DNA of 64,000 bases from Fretibacter sp964410285 (GTDB lineage Bacteria > Pseudomonadota > Alphaproteobacteria > Caulobacterales > Maricaulaceae). Positions 15,426 to 24,484 of the stretch are shown here, piece by piece (within the stretch, counting starts at the first letter, position 1; each line of letters starts with the position of its first letter). Under the pieces are notes generated by a model. That model had not been told where the DNA came from. It made no database searches and saw only the letters and a program-made list of their open reading frames with translations. The position numbers were made by a program, and so were the translations under genes. Location: the NCBI GenBank assembly GCA_964410285.1, contig CAYPFR010000002.1:1-64000 (forward strand). The letters run 5' to 3'.

Positions 15426-16810
15426 ATCGCGACTCCCATGTTGGAAAGCTTTGCCTGAGCCTCGCGCGGAGCGTAACCCAGCATAAGGATAGCTGGGCCT
15501 TTTATACCGCGCGCCTTGATATCATCCGCGAGCGTTGCAACCGTGCTAGCCGCGATAATCTGGTTAGCGCGAGACGAATTTTCGACAACGGTCACGGGCA
15601 TATCGCGCGCAGCCCCGTGGAGCAAAAGCCGTCCTTGAATAAATCGAGAGGCCCCAACGCCCATATAAATAGCGGCCCGGGCCTGCGGGTCGGCAAGTGC
15701 TTTCCAGTCATGATCAGCAAACCCCTTGGCGTCATGTCCAGTCATAAATGACACAGATGTGTTCCGCCCGCGTGTGGTCAGGGAGGTACCAATTTGCGCC
15801 GCCGCCGCCGCCGCCGCCGTGATTCCCGGGACAATACGATAGCCTATACCTGCGCTGGAGAGCGCTTCTAGCTCTTCATCCGCACGCCCAAAAATAAGCG
15901 GGTCGCCCGATTTCAGGCGCACAACATGGTGCCCTTCTTTGGCCTTTTCGATCAGCACCGCATTAATCGCCTCTTGACGTGTGGAACTGCCATGAGGGTC
16001 TTTTCCAACATAAATATATTCCGCTTCACGCCGGCCAAAATCCAAGACGTCCTGACTGACAAGACGGTCATAAACAATGACATCGGCCGCATGCAGCGCT
16101 TGGCGCGCGCCCAAGGTTAGCAATTCCAGCGCGCCCGGTCCTGCGCCGACAAGGATAACTTCGCCGGTTTTTACGGGCGTTTGATGACTGAGCTTGTGCT
16201 CGACCCGCGCGGCGAGTGCGTCCTCGGACACCCGTAATTGCGAGCGTAGGTCGCGGCCATCAAATATATCGGCCCAGAAACTTTGTCGCGCAGATAAGGC
16301 GGGAAGTTTCTTTTTAACGCGAGCCCGTAAATTATTGATCTTAATGGCTAAACTGCCAAGACTTGACGGCAAAAGTTGTTCCATCTCAGATTTTACCGCG
16401 CGCGCAAGGCTCGGACTTGTCCCCTCTGTACCGATGGACACAATCACGGGCGCACGATCAACGAGCGCCGGCGTAATAAAGGCACAGGCGTCTTTTTGGT
16501 CGGCTGCATTCACCAGCAGCCCCTCCGCCCCCGCTAGCTCGGCGATCTTCGCGTTCATGGCATCATCTTCTGTGGCCGCATAAACGAGCCGCACCCCTTC
16601 CAAATCCTGGGCGCAAAAGCTGCGAGCTTCCCAAGCAAGGCGTCCCTGCGCATGCCACCGCGCGATTTCATCGCTAAGCTCGGGGGCGATCACCACAAGC
16701 TGCGCCCGCGTTTTCAGCAGGGTACGCAGCTTTGCCTCGGCGGCCGGCCCTGCGCCTATGATCAAAATTCTCTGATCTTGAGTGTCTACATGTATCGGAA
16801 GATAACGCAT
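15422..16810 (-). CDS. cysG: Siroheme synthase CysG (dehydrogenase/ferrochelatase and uroporphyrinogen-III methyltransferase)
   Basis: A 462-residue protein that converts uroporphyrinogen III to siroheme. The N-terminal NAD-binding module (about 1-113) starts MRYLPIHVDTQDQRILIIGAGPAA, followed by a dimerisation segment (120-205). The C-terminal SAM-dependent methyltransferase (about 215-455) has VGAGPGALELLTLGARQAL, VYDRLVS, VRLKSGDPLIFGRA and the IPGITAA-like VPGITAAAAAAAQ. It is the first gene of the operon. Its promoter region is shared with the divergent XRE regulator and contains a perfect palindrome about 40 bases before the start. Confidence 0.95.
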   Translation of the reverse strand: MRYLPIHVDTQDQRILIIGAGPAAEAKLRTLLKTRAQLVVIAPELSDEIARWHAQGRLAWEARSFCAQDLEGVRLVYAATEDDAMNAKIAELAGAEGLLVNAADQKDACAFITPALVDRAPVIVSIGTEGTSPSLARAVKSEMEQLLPSSLGSLAIKINNLRARVKKKLPALSARQSFWADIFDGRDLRSQLRVSEDALAARVEHKLSHQTPVKTGEVILVGAGPGALELLTLGARQALHAADVIVYDRLVSQDVLDFGRREAEYIYVGKDPHGSSTRQEAINAVLIEKAKEGHHVVRLKSGDPLIFGRADEELEALSSAGIGYRIVPGITAAAAAAAQIGTSLTTRGRNTSVSFMTGHDAKGFADHDWKALADPQARAAIYMGVGASRFIQGRLLLHGAARDMPVTVVENSSRANQIIAASTVATLADDIKARGIKGPAILMLGYAPREAQAKLSNMGVAI

Positions 16811-16849
16811 CTTTGTCTCCGAAGCGCAGCACGCGCTTGCTTTCCATGT

Positions 16850-16865
16850 GTTCTATATATAGAAC
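16850..16865. promoter_or_regulatory. Perfect 16-bp palindrome between cysG operon and XRE regulator
   Basis: GTTCTATATATAGAAC is fully self-complementary. It lies 40 bases from the cysG start and 65 bases from the start of the divergent helix-turn-helix gene. Size and position fit an operator for a dimeric XRE-type repressor acting on both transcription units. Binding is not shown by sequence. Confidence 0.6.
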
Positions 16866-16930
16866 GATTGAACATTATACCAGACCCTTATGCGTGTTTT
16901 TAGGAACACATTGCCAGAAATGAGATATGT

Positions 16931-17548
16931 ATGGCCCGGCAAAAAAGACAAAATTGCCCACAAACAGATGCGCTTGGCGAAAAACTTGGCAAAACGCTAC
17001 AGCGGCTGCGCATGGTGGATAAAATGTCACTTGGGGATTTGTCTGAAATTTCCGGCGTTGCCAAATCCATGATTTCCCAAATCGAGAAGAATGAAACCAA
17101 CCCCTCGATTGCCACCTTGTCACGCCTATCTCAGGCATTGGGCACAAGCGTTGAGAGTTTTCTGTTGGACCCGCCTGAAAATGACAGCGCGCTTGTGCAA
17201 AATTTGAACACTCAAGACACCCCCCTGCTTAAGTCTGAAGATGGTCTATGCGAGCTTCGGATCATTGGCTGGATTGAGACTGTGCAGTGGGCGCAGTGGT
17301 ATGATTTCAAGGCACAGCCCGGCGGAAAACTCGAAAGTTCGGCCCACCCCAGCGGATCCGTCGAAAACCTGTCTATTCTGGCGGGGAAGCTGCGCGTAAG
17401 CGTCGGGAATGAGAGCTGGGAAGCGGCGGCGGGCCAAACCTTGCGGTACCGCGCCGATAAAGACCATGTTATTGAAAATATAGGCGGCGTGCCCGCCCAT
17501 GCCACCATGGTAAATATTCTGGCCCATGCAATCCGCACATCCGCCTAG
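16931..17548 (+). CDS. XRE-family regulator with C-terminal cupin domain
   Basis: A 205-residue regulator. The Cro/C1-type helix-turn-helix spans about residues 22-77 (LGKTLQRLRMVDKMSLGDLSEISG, VAKSMISQIEKNETNPSIATL). The rest is a small beta-barrel cupin (SVENLSILAGKLRVSVGNESWEAAAGQTLRYRA), the usual ligand-binding domain of such regulators. It faces the siroheme/sulfite reductase operon with a perfect palindrome between them, suggesting control of sulfur assimilation by a small sulfur-related or amino-acid ligand. The ligand cannot be read from sequence. The ribosome-binding site at ATG 16931 is weak. Confidence 0.88.
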   Translation: MARQKRQNCPQTDALGEKLGKTLQRLRMVDKMSLGDLSEISGVAKSMISQIEKNETNPSIATLSRLSQALGTSVESFLLDPPENDSALVQNLNTQDTPLLKSEDGLCELRIIGWIETVQWAQWYDFKAQPGGKLESSAHPSGSVENLSILAGKLRVSVGNESWEAAAGQTLRYRADKDHVIENIGGVPAHATMVNILAHAIRTSA

Positions 17549-17561
17549 TTAATTACAGCTA

Positions 17562-17583
17562 TTTCCGGCTATATGGCCGGAAA
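17562..17583 (+). terminator. Hairpin downstream of the XRE gene, possible terminator
   Basis: TTTCCGGC and GCCGGAAA pair perfectly around a six-base loop, beginning 14 bases after the XRE gene stop. There is no T run on either side, so intrinsic termination is doubtful; it may only protect the 3' end. Confidence 0.35.
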
Positions 17584-17664
17584 ATAACCATTCTTTCATT
17601 GGCGCAACGCAGTTTGTTCGTTAATAGAGTTTGAGTCGCGGGTCTTGCTGCGATTGGGGGCTTT

Positions 17665-20600
17665 ATGCCGAACTTATTTTGGGACATGTTCATGCCGCTG
17701 AACCGCTTAATTCTGACCACCGCCCTGACGACGATTTTCGCGGCAGGCACGCCCCTAGCCTTTGCGCAAACCACCGTAACGGAAGACAGCACGGCCTCGC
17801 TTGACACGGCAACTGACGGTGACGTGACAATCAACTCTGGTGTCACAGTCACGCTCACAGACGCAGGCCCCGCTGTGACGATAAATTCAGATAACTCCGT
17901 CACTCAAAATGGTGCCATTGTAATCCAAGATGTGGACGACGCCACGGGCGTTGAAATTCAGGGCGGGAATACGGGCGGCTATGTTCAACTTGGTGCAATC
18001 TCCATCACTGAAGATTTTACAAACACGGATACAGACGGCGACCTTGTCCCCGACGGCGACTTTGCGCAGGGGTCGGGCAGGACTGGTATTTTGATATCTG
18101 GCGCTAGTCCTTTTGTCGGAAATATCGATTTCGGAGTCTCTAGCGGTATCAATGTGGAGGGAAATGACAGCTTTGGTATCCGCCTTGCGGAAACGGCCGG
18201 ACTGACAGGTGATTTGACCTCCGTCGGCAGTATCGCCGTGACAGGGAATAATTCCGTGGGCGTCAGCCTTGAAAGCCAGATCATTGGCCAGCTTGCATTG
18301 GGCGGGGCAATCCAGACCCGAGGCACCGGCGCACGGGCGGTGAATGTGTCAGGCGACGTTGAAGGCGGTTTTGCGAGCGCCAGCAGCATTACCAATACGG
18401 GCTACCGCTTTACAGACCGTCCTACGGCGGCAGGGCGTGAGCTGTTGGGAGAGGAAGACCTTCGACAAGCCGGCGCGGCAGTGACCATCAGCGGCAATGT
18501 CTCCGGCGGCATCTTATTTGACCGGGTCGTCAATACGGTTGAGAATGAGGATGGCACGACCACGACATCAGCGGGCGCCGTTTCCAATGTTTCGCAATTT
18601 GGCAGCGCTCCTGCTATATTGATCGACGGCGCAGGTACGCCAATATCCATTGGCCGCGTTACGGTCCCGTCTGGTTCGGAAGGGGACGCAACAGATTTGC
18701 AATATGCCTTCATCAATGAAGGGACACTCTCGGCATCGGGCGTGTTTGACGATATTGATGCGCGTACCTTTGAGGTTCGAGATGCTGTTCTGGAAAATGG
18801 AATTTCCAACTCGGGGTCAATGACTGCTGCAACTTTCCGCTCAGGCGATAACGGGACAGCGGACGCAGACGGCCAAACAGGCACAGCCCGCGTTATCATT
18901 ATTGGTAATGGCGCCATTGCCAATGAAATCAACAATTCGGGTTTCATCACTGCAACAGTCAATGAGGCAGATGACACAATTTTCGCCGATCGAAGTGCGA
19001 TCCTAGCCCCGCGTAGAGTTACCGCTGTTGCTATCGACATCGAAGAGGGCGGCGATCTGGCGACACTTGATAATACAGGGCTTATCACCGCGATCGTCAC
19101 GGCACGCACCGGCGAAGTTATTGCCGTTCGGGACCGCTCGGGCACGCTGCGAAATGTTACAAATACCGGCAGTATCATCGCGGGCGGCGTGAATTCTGAC
19201 GCGGAGGCCGCCGAGGCAACCGACTTTACAGAAGTTGCTCTGGATTTATCCAACAACACCTCAGGTATAACGCTCACGCAAAACTTGGCCGAAGACCCAG
19301 ACCCTGATGACACGATCGTTCCGGCCGCGCCCCTGATTTCCGGAGATGTGCGTCTTGGCAGCGGCGACGATGTGGTGACAGTAAACGCCGGGCTAATCGT
19401 AGGAGACGTGAGTTTCGGCGCAGGTGACGACACGTTGAGCCTGTCGAACGCAAACCTAACGGGGGGTCTGTCCAATAGCGGCGGCGGACTCGTCATTACA
19501 GCCCAGAACAGTACGATTAACAATACGTCTGGCGCGCCGATCTCGATTACCTCCGCAAGTTTTGATTCCACGTCCAGCTACAATCCAACACTCAATGGAG
19601 CCACGGGCGAAGCCAGCACTCTTGTTGCTTCGGGTGACATTACCTTTGCCGATGGTGTGGAAATCAATCCGACTCTGTCTAATATTATCGGAAACACCAA
19701 CAATCAATTTACGATCGCAAGTGCGGGCAATCTGGTGGTTGGCGGGGATTTATCAACGCTGAGCGGGTCTATCTCGCCGTTTCTTTATGACACGAGCTAT
19801 GCGATCGACCCTAATAATGCCAACGCATTGATTGTCACGCTAGATTTGCGCGAAACCTCTGAATTAGGGCTCGATAATGTGCAAACAGCCGCCTTTAATT
19901 CTGCCTTTGAAGCTCTTGGCGCAAATGCCGCTTTAGGGGATGCTTTTGTTAACATTACAAGCGGATCTGATTTCAACCAAGCCTTTAACCAGCTCTTGCC
20001 CGAATTCGCAGCAGCGGCACGTCAGTTCGTGATCGCCAATGTCGATGGCGCGACCGGCGCTGTGGGCGCCCATCTGGACAATGTTCGCCGCAGCCAAGAG
20101 CGCCCCGGCGGCGCATGGATACAGGAATTTGCCTATTTTGCCGACCGAGACCTGGCGGGCCTCTCTGAGCAGTATCGCGGGTCAGGTTTTGGCTTTAATG
20201 CGGGTATAGATACCGCGCTCGGGCCGTTCCACGCGGTCGGAATAACAGCGGGCTTTGCCTCGACACAAATTGAAAGCGTGGCAGATCAGGATGAACCCCT
20301 TGATGTCGTGACTGTGCAGCTTGGCGGTTACGCTGGATATGAGGCAGGCAATCTTGGAATTGAAGCTTATGCAGGTGCAGGCTTTAATGATTTTGAAAGC
20401 GAAAGACGCATCAATGTAGGCGACTTTACCGGAAGCTCAGATGGTGACTGGTCGGGTACGCATTACAATGCAACTTTGCGCGCCGGCTATGATTTGAACT
20501 TCTCTGAAAAGTTTTTTGTTCGTCCCGCTGTTTCGCTTGACTACCTCTCTTTATCGGAAAACGCTTACACTGAAGATGGCGATTTGGGACTTGCGCTAGA

Positions 20601-20934
20601 GATTGACGAGCGCACCTCTGAATCTGGTTCTGCAACGGCGATGCTGAACTTTGGCGCACAATTTATGGGTAAGCGCACATGGATACGTCCCGCGTTTCGG
20701 GTTGGCTACCGTAATGACTTTATTAATGACGGCGTGATTACCACGGGACGGTTCATTGGCGGCACAACACCCTTTGCCATCGAGTCCGAGGCCTTCCCCG
20801 ATAGCGGTTTCCTTCTTGGATTCTCTGTGGCGGCAGGCTCAGAATATTCCAGCTTCTCGCTTGATCTCGATAGCGATATCCGCGACGGATTCATTCGCCA
20901 TACGGGTCGCATAGTTCTGCGCCTCTTGTTCTAG
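17665..20934 (+). CDS. Large autotransporter (type V secretion) with beta-helical passenger
   Basis: A 1,089-residue surface protein. It has a Sec signal peptide ending AFAQ, then a long passenger rich in short polar repeats containing NSG, NTG and GN turns, typical of a right-handed beta-helix. A C-terminal translocator barrel (about 815-1089, starting GGAWIQEFAYFADRD) ends in phenylalanine, the outer-membrane insertion signal. Within the passenger are an aspartate-rich DTDGDLVPDGD segment near residue 121 and two GxGDD repeats near 565 and 586 resembling RTX calcium-binding turns, so calcium may stabilise the fold. ATG 17692 gives a cleaner signal peptide, but 17665 follows a G-rich ribosome-binding site; either is possible. 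The function of the passenger is not recognisable; adhesion is a guess. Confidence 0.88.
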   Translation: MPNLFWDMFMPLNRLILTTALTTIFAAGTPLAFAQTTVTEDSTASLDTATDGDVTINSGVTVTLTDAGPAVTINSDNSVTQNGAIVIQDVDDATGVEIQGGNTGGYVQLGAISITEDFTNTDTDGDLVPDGDFAQGSGRTGILISGASPFVGNIDFGVSSGINVEGNDSFGIRLAETAGLTGDLTSVGSIAVTGNNSVGVSLESQIIGQLALGGAIQTRGTGARAVNVSGDVEGGFASASSITNTGYRFTDRPTAAGRELLGEEDLRQAGAAVTISGNVSGGILFDRVVNTVENEDGTTTTSAGAVSNVSQFGSAPAILIDGAGTPISIGRVTVPSGSEGDATDLQYAFINEGTLSASGVFDDIDARTFEVRDAVLENGISNSGSMTAATFRSGDNGTADADGQTGTARVIIIGNGAIANEINNSGFITATVNEADDTIFADRSAILAPRRVTAVAIDIEEGGDLATLDNTGLITAIVTARTGEVIAVRDRSGTLRNVTNTGSIIAGGVNSDAEAAEATDFTEVALDLSNNTSGITLTQNLAEDPDPDDTIVPAAPLISGDVRLGSGDDVVTVNAGLIVGDVSFGAGDDTLSLSNANLTGGLSNSGGGLVITAQNSTINNTSGAPISITSASFDSTSSYNPTLNGATGEASTLVASGDITFADGVEINPTLSNIIGNTNNQFTIASAGNLVVGGDLSTLSGSISPFLYDTSYAIDPNNANALIVTLDLRETSELGLDNVQTAAFNSAFEALGANAALGDAFVNITSGSDFNQAFNQLLPEFAAAARQFVIANVDGATGAVGAHLDNVRRSQERPGGAWIQEFAYFADRDLAGLSEQYRGSGFGFNAGIDTALGPFHAVGITAGFASTQIESVADQDEPLDVVTVQLGGYAGYEAGNLGIEAYAGAGFNDFESERRINVGDFTGSSDGDWSGTHYNATLRAGYDLNFSEKFFVRPAVSLDYLSLSENAYTEDGDLGLALEIDERTSESGSATAMLNFGAQFMGKRTWIRPAFRVGYRNDFINDGVITTGRFIGGTTPFAIESEAFPDSGFLLGFSVAAGSEYSSFSLDLDSDIRDGFIRHTGRIVLRLLF

Positions 20935-21027
20935 GACTTTCTAACGCTTATCCTTCCCTGCCCCTTGCATGGATGATGCAAATCGCTCCATAGATGTCCC
21001 TCGATTCATACGGGAATAAATCAGAGC

Positions 21028-23034
21028 ATGGCGAGTACGGCAAAGAAAAAAGACTTATTCATGGGCGCAGCCACCAAGGGCGACAGCGCGGGGTATTCTG
21101 CAAAAGACATTGAAGTCCTAGAGGGCCTCGAACCCGTTCGTCTGCGCCCCGGTATGTATATTGGCGGGACGGACGCCCGTGCTTTGCATCACCTTTTTGC
21201 CGAAGTTATCGATAATTCCATGGACGAGGCCGTCGCCGGTCATGCCAGCCGTATTGAAGTGGAACTTGAGGCGAGCGGTCACTTGTCCGTAACCGATAAT
21301 GGGCGCGGCGTACCCGTTGACCCTCACCCAAAATATCCAAAAAAATCCGCGCTTGAAGTAATTCTAACAGAGCTTCACTCCGGCGGTAAATTTAGCAGTA
21401 AAGCTTATGAAACCTCTGGCGGCTTGCACGGGGTTGGCGTGTCTGTTGTGAACGCGCTTTCAGATGAATTATTAGTCGAAGTCGCGCGTGATAAGACACT
21501 GTATTCGATGAAGTTTTCTCGCGGTAAACCGCTGGGGAAGATCAAGAACCACGGGCCGATCAACAACCGCCGCGGCACCAAGGTTCGCTTTCATCCCGAT
21601 CCTGATATTTTTGGCCCCAAGGCCCGTTTTAGTGCGGCGCGCCTTTTCCGTATGGCTCGCGCCAAGGCGTATCTTCAGCCCGGCGTCGAAATCCGCTGGA
21701 AATGCGCGCCAGAGCTTGTTCAGGAGCTTGATACTGTCCCCTCTGAAGCCACATTCCATTTTCCCGGCGGATTGGCTGATTTCCTCAAAGAAACTATGGG
21801 CAGCAAAGCTATGGTCACGACTGACGTCTTTGCGGGACGCTCAAAGAAAGACACGGGACATGGGCGGGTCGAATGGGCGCTGGCGTGGACACCAGCGGGA
21901 TTTGGCGAGGCCGATAATTTCATTCGAAGCTATTGTAACACCGTGCCAACGCCCGGCGGCGGCACCCATGAAGCGGGCATGCGGGCTGCTATCATCAAAG
22001 GCCTGCGCGCATACGCTGATATCACCGGCATGAGCAAGAAGGCGGCAAATATTACCGCAGATGACATTATGAACGGGGTTGGCGCCTTGGTGTCTATATT
22101 TATCAAAAGTCCAGAATTTCAAGGCCAGACCAAAGACCGCCTATCCAATAAAGAGGCCGCCAAGCTGGTTGAGGCCGCCATCCGCGATCCGTTTGATCAT
22201 TGGCTCGCCAGCTCTCCGAAAGACGCTACCAAACTTCTAGAATGGGCGATCCAAAATTCAGAAGAGCGCCTCAAGCGCCGCAAGGCCCGCGATGTGAAGC
22301 GCAAATCGGCGACCAAAAAGCTACGCCTTCCCGGTAAGCTATCTGACTGTTCGCGAAAGGGCTCTGAAGGAACAGAGCTTTTCATCGTTGAAGGCGATAG
22401 TGCGGGCGGCTCGGCCAAACAGGCGCGCAATCGCGAGACGCAAGCTATCTTGCCCCTGAAAGGGAAAATCTTGAACGTAGAAAGCGCGACCATGGACAAG
22501 ATACAGCGCAATGCCGAGATATCCGATCTTTGCACCGCGCTTGGCGTCGGGCTAGGCAAAAAATTCGAACTGGATGACCTTCGCTATGAGCGGGTGGTTA
22601 TAATGACCGACGCCGATGTTGACGGCGCGCACATCGCAGCCCTGCTCATTACATTTTTCTATCGTTACACGCCGGGTCTTATTGACCAAGGCCGGCTTTA
22701 TATGGCCATGCCGCCGCTCTATAAAATCACCCAAGGTAGCAAGATTGCCTATGCAATTGATGATGCCCATAAGGATGCCCTCATCGAGACGGAATTCAAC
22801 GCCCGCGGGAAAATCGAAATTGGGCGGTTTAAGGGCCTTGGCGAGATGATGGCCAGTCAGCTCAAAGACACAACGATGAACCCAAAAACACGCAAAATGA
22901 TCCGCATCACCCTTGATGAGGACAATCTCCCTTCCACCGAGGCATTGGTTGAAACCTTGATGGGGAAACGGGCCGATTTACGCTTTCAATATATTCAAGA
23001 TCACGCCCAATTCATCGAAGAACTGGATGTGTAG
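21028..23034 (+). CDS. parE: DNA topoisomerase IV subunit B
   Basis: ParE is the ATPase half of topoisomerase IV, which decatenates replicated chromosomes. The 668-residue protein has the GHKL ATP-binding motifs DNSMDEAVAG, DNGRGVPVDPHPKYPKKSALEV and the lid glycines in TSGGLHGVGVSVVNALS. The TOPRIM part follows, with EGDSAGGSAKQARNRETQAILPLKGKILNVE and DADVDGAHI. The spacing and the PHPKYPKKSALE segment favour ParE over GyrB. The partner parC is not in the window. Confidence 0.94.
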   Translation: MASTAKKKDLFMGAATKGDSAGYSAKDIEVLEGLEPVRLRPGMYIGGTDARALHHLFAEVIDNSMDEAVAGHASRIEVELEASGHLSVTDNGRGVPVDPHPKYPKKSALEVILTELHSGGKFSSKAYETSGGLHGVGVSVVNALSDELLVEVARDKTLYSMKFSRGKPLGKIKNHGPINNRRGTKVRFHPDPDIFGPKARFSAARLFRMARAKAYLQPGVEIRWKCAPELVQELDTVPSEATFHFPGGLADFLKETMGSKAMVTTDVFAGRSKKDTGHGRVEWALAWTPAGFGEADNFIRSYCNTVPTPGGGTHEAGMRAAIIKGLRAYADITGMSKKAANITADDIMNGVGALVSIFIKSPEFQGQTKDRLSNKEAAKLVEAAIRDPFDHWLASSPKDATKLLEWAIQNSEERLKRRKARDVKRKSATKKLRLPGKLSDCSRKGSEGTELFIVEGDSAGGSAKQARNRETQAILPLKGKILNVESATMDKIQRNAEISDLCTALGVGLGKKFELDDLRYERVVIMTDADVDGAHIAALLITFFYRYTPGLIDQGRLYMAMPPLYKITQGSKIAYAIDDAHKDALIETEFNARGKIEIGRFKGLGEMMASQLKDTTMNPKTRKMIRITLDEDNLPSTEALVETLMGKRADLRFQYIQDHAQFIEELDV

Positions 23035-23082
23035 TAAAGCTCCTCACGCAAAATAAAGAACTCTATTCCCTAGACTCTTGAG

Positions 23083-24087
23083 GTGACGCGGCCTAAACAC
23101 GTCACAATGTGTGGCGCACCGAAAAAAAATTTCCCTGAAATCTGCAAGTTAACCTTGGTGATACCTGTTTTTAACGAGGCAGATGCCATTGGAATTTTTC
23201 TCAGAAGTGTGAAATCGGCGCTCAAAAAACATAAAGATATCGAGCCTGACTATCTCTTTATAAATGACGGTAGCACGGACGCCACGCTTGAGACCCTGAT
23301 CGCGGCCCAAGAACATAATGCGGCAATCACGATTATCGACCTAAGCCGGAATTTCGGCAAAGAAGCGGCCCTAACAGCGGGGCTGGCGGCCGCCAAGGGC
23401 GATGTCGTTGTACCGATAGATGTTGACCTCCAAGACCCGCCATCACTGATTGCGGATATGACAAAAAAATGGCGGGAGGGTTTCGATGTGGTCCTCGCCC
23501 AACGCACCAATCGCGATTCCGATAGTGTTTTAAAACGCTGCTCGGCATCGCTTTTTTACAAGGTGAATAATGCAATCTCCAAAACACAATTGCCTCAAAA
23601 CGTGGGTGATTTTCGCTTGATGGATAGAGCCGTCGTGGATGCGCTAAACAATCTCCCGGAGAGTCAACGCATGATGAAAGGGCTTTTTGCATGGATCGGG
23701 TTTCGCTCCGCGACCGTTACATATACTCGCCCCAGCCGCGCCGCTGGCTCGACCAAATTTAACGGCTGGAAGCTTTGGAATCTAGGTATTGACGGCATTA
23801 CAAGTTTCAGCACCGCTCCAATCCGTATCTGGCTTTATCTTGGGTTCACTGTGGCTTCTCTCTCATTCCTATACGCAGCGTGGATTGTTTTCGAAGTTTT
23901 GCTGACGGGTATCGATGCGCCGGGCTATGCATCTCTCATGGTGGGCATTTTCTTTTTTGGCGGTCTTCAACTCATGGGAATTGGTGTTCTGGGCGAATAT
24001 CTCGGCAGAACCTATATCGAAACAAAGCGCCGCCCCGTCTTTATCATTCGCCAAACCTATCGCAGCAAAGACAATCAAGACACCTAA
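23083..24087 (+). CDS. GtrB-like polyprenyl-phosphate glycosyltransferase (GT2)
   Basis: A 334-residue membrane GT2 enzyme of the DPM1/GtrB type that charges undecaprenyl phosphate with a sugar. The catalytic domain has IPVFNEADAI, INDGSTD, LSRNFGKEAALTAGL and DVDLQDPP (metal and nucleotide-sugar binding). Two C-terminal transmembrane helices follow (about 246-270 and 282-305). The frame opens with GTG 23083; ATG 23107 is an alternative nearer the homologous region, with no clear ribosome-binding site at either. It is followed by a GtrA flippase and a GtrC-like gene, forming a glycan side-chain modification cassette. Confidence 0.9.
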   Translation: MTRPKHVTMCGAPKKNFPEICKLTLVIPVFNEADAIGIFLRSVKSALKKHKDIEPDYLFINDGSTDATLETLIAAQEHNAAITIIDLSRNFGKEAALTAGLAAAKGDVVVPIDVDLQDPPSLIADMTKKWREGFDVVLAQRTNRDSDSVLKRCSASLFYKVNNAISKTQLPQNVGDFRLMDRAVVDALNNLPESQRMMKGLFAWIGFRSATVTYTRPSRAAGSTKFNGWKLWNLGIDGITSFSTAPIRIWLYLGFTVASLSFLYAAWIVFEVLLTGIDAPGYASLMVGIFFFGGLQLMGIGVLGEYLGRTYIETKRRPVFIIRQTYRSKDNQDT

Positions 24088-24088
24088 T

Positions 24089-24484
24089 ATGCAGGTTAAA
24101 AAAGCGGATATAGGGCAAATTATCAGGTTTGCCATTGTTGGAATCGGAGCCACTTTAACGCATATGTTAGCCGCTTTGGCGCTGCTCCATTTCCTTAAAG
24201 TCTCTCCCCTGACCGGAAATTTTATCGGATTTTTAGTCGCCTTCGTAGTCTCCTTTACAGGACATTATTTCTGGACCTTTTCCCGGCCGGGCAAACATCG
24301 CCGGGCCTTGCTTCGGTTTTTCGTAACCGCCCTTGCAGGCTTTTTGATTAATACTATGGTGCTGGTGGCATTACTGGCGGATGGGCGCATATCGGAAACA
24401 TTGTCTTTGGCGTTTGCGATTGCTGTCATACCCGCCGTCACCTTTCTTATTGGCCGTTTTTGGGCCTTTCGCGCAGTTTCATGA
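24089..24484 (+). CDS. GtrA family lipid-linked sugar flippase
   Basis: A 131-residue protein with four predicted transmembrane helices and the GtrA pattern (IIRFAIVGIGATLTHMLAALALL, then FLVAFVVSFTGHYFWTF, and a closing FLIGRFWAF). GtrA proteins move undecaprenyl-phosphate-linked sugars to the periplasmic face. The start at 24089 is one base after the GtrB stop; the longer frame from 23915 lies within gtrB. It overlaps the next gene by the four bases ATGA. Confidence 0.9.
   Translation: MQVKKADIGQIIRFAIVGIGATLTHMLAALALLHFLKVSPLTGNFIGFLVAFVVSFTGHYFWTFSRPGKHRRALLRFFVTALAGFLINTMVLVALLADGRISETLSLAFAIAVIPAVTFLIGRFWAFRAVS

Noticed and set aside
18402..19571. 389-residue open frame antisense to the autotransporter
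   Set aside because: Low-complexity Ser/Pro/Val translation without a recognisable domain, fully covered by the strong plus-strand gene; a typical shadow of a repeat-rich coding region.
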